5,511 nt of DNA from assembly GCA_030540535.1 (NCBI GenBank), contig JAUNWB010000110.1, forward strand, positions 1 to 5,511, read 5' to 3'. Source of the DNA: Elusimicrobiales bacterium. Lineage in GTDB: Bacteria > Elusimicrobiota > Elusimicrobia > Elusimicrobiales > Elusimicrobiaceae. The translations under genes were made by a program, and so were the position numbers. Shown in pieces: positions 5,295 to 5,511 of this stretch (the first letter of the stretch is position 1; each line of letters opens with the position of its first letter). The notes beneath the pieces are model-generated. The model did no database searches and was not told the origin of the DNA. It was given only the letters and a program-made list of their open reading frames with translations.

Positions 5295-5417
5295 TTACAT
5301 TTGCATGGATGTGAGAGTAATATCATCGAGTCTGTCATTGTATCTGTGTAATGATATATTTCCATTGTCTATATGAATGGAAATAATTTCATTTGGTTGT
5401 TGTTCAGTTGGATTCAT
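5295..5417 (-). CDS. Small ORF of unknown function (40 residues)
   Basis: An ATG at 5417-5415 begins a 40-codon frame ending TAA 5297-5295. The product starts MNPTEQQPNEIISIHIDNGN and ends LTSMQM. It is mostly polar and acidic, with no membrane segment or recognisable motif. The ATG lies inside the end of the upstream frame (TGA 5406-5404, a 14-base overlap) and is preceded by AGAAG at short distance. The stop is 17 bases before the ASCH start. Without this ORF there would be a gap of about 126 bases in a cluster that otherwise has almost none, which supports it. I know of no family for it. Confidence 0.5.
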   Translation of the reverse strand: MNPTEQQPNEIISIHIDNGNISLHRYNDRLDDITLTSMQM

Positions 5418-5511
5418 TGTCTTCTACAGTTACAGATTCTATTCGCTCATGTATTGGATTGATTCCTTTCATTAAGTCGCTCTTAATCCGATAGGAAATC
5501 TTATCATTGCT
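5404..5511 (-). CDS. C-terminal end of an unidentified gene (partial, runs off right edge)
   Basis: Read from the right edge, the frame is open from 5511 to TGA 5406-5404, giving 35 residues (KISYRIKSDLMKGINP, then a polar tail VTVEDNESN). An internal ATG at 5472 could give 22 residues, but the frame before it is open and charged like protein, so it is more likely the tail of a longer gene. It overlaps the next small ORF by 14 bases, which is the packing seen throughout the cluster. It is too short to identify. Confidence 0.45.
   Translation of the reverse strand, partial: SNDKISYRIKSDLMKGINPIHERIESVTVEDNESN

Overview
The window looks like part of a phage or prophage accessory region from a gut Bacteroidales host (Bacteroides/Parabacteroides type). 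This is inferred from the protein families present, the AT-rich non-coding DNA, and the weak or absent Shine-Dalgarno sites ahead of most genes. No structural, integrase or replication gene is visible, so prophage, phage and conjugative element cannot be told apart here.

Layout: a plus-strand gene for a small membrane protein enters at the left edge and ends at 201. A hairpin terminator (232-263) separates it from a tightly packed minus-strand cluster that fills the rest of the window and continues past 5511. In transcription order (right to left) the cluster holds: the tail of an unknown gene (5511-5404); a 40-residue ORF (5417-5295); an ASCH-domain protein (5277-4657); a small protein of unknown function broken by a frameshift (4649-4231); a methyltransferase-like protein with an NPPY motif (4229-3633); a short ORF resembling a piece of a cytosine-C5 methyltransferase (3554-3369); a beta-class N6-adenine/N4-cytosine DNA methyltransferase (3360-2548); a PAPS-reductase-like PP-loop protein broken by a frameshift (2551-1378); a 32-residue ORF (1403-1305); and a radical-SAM-like protein (1281-277). 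Gaps are a few bases or overlaps, including an ATGA stop/start overlap, which suggests one polycistronic unit.

Biologically this is a DNA or nucleotide modification / anti-restriction style cassette: two SAM-dependent methyltransferases, a methyltransferase fragment, a PP-loop protein with Fe-S-type cysteines, a radical-SAM-like protein and an ASCH protein. No shared pathway can be proven from sequence.

The main oddities are genetic. Four runs of 7-8 G occur on the coding strand within 2.5 kb, two of them at or beside reading-frame breaks. A third break, away from any G run, displaces the C terminus of the small protein. The radical-SAM protein has Tyr in place of the third cluster cysteine (CQNKCPWY). 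Together these point to phase-variable genes, a decaying prophage, or base-level assembly errors. The sequence alone does not decide between them.
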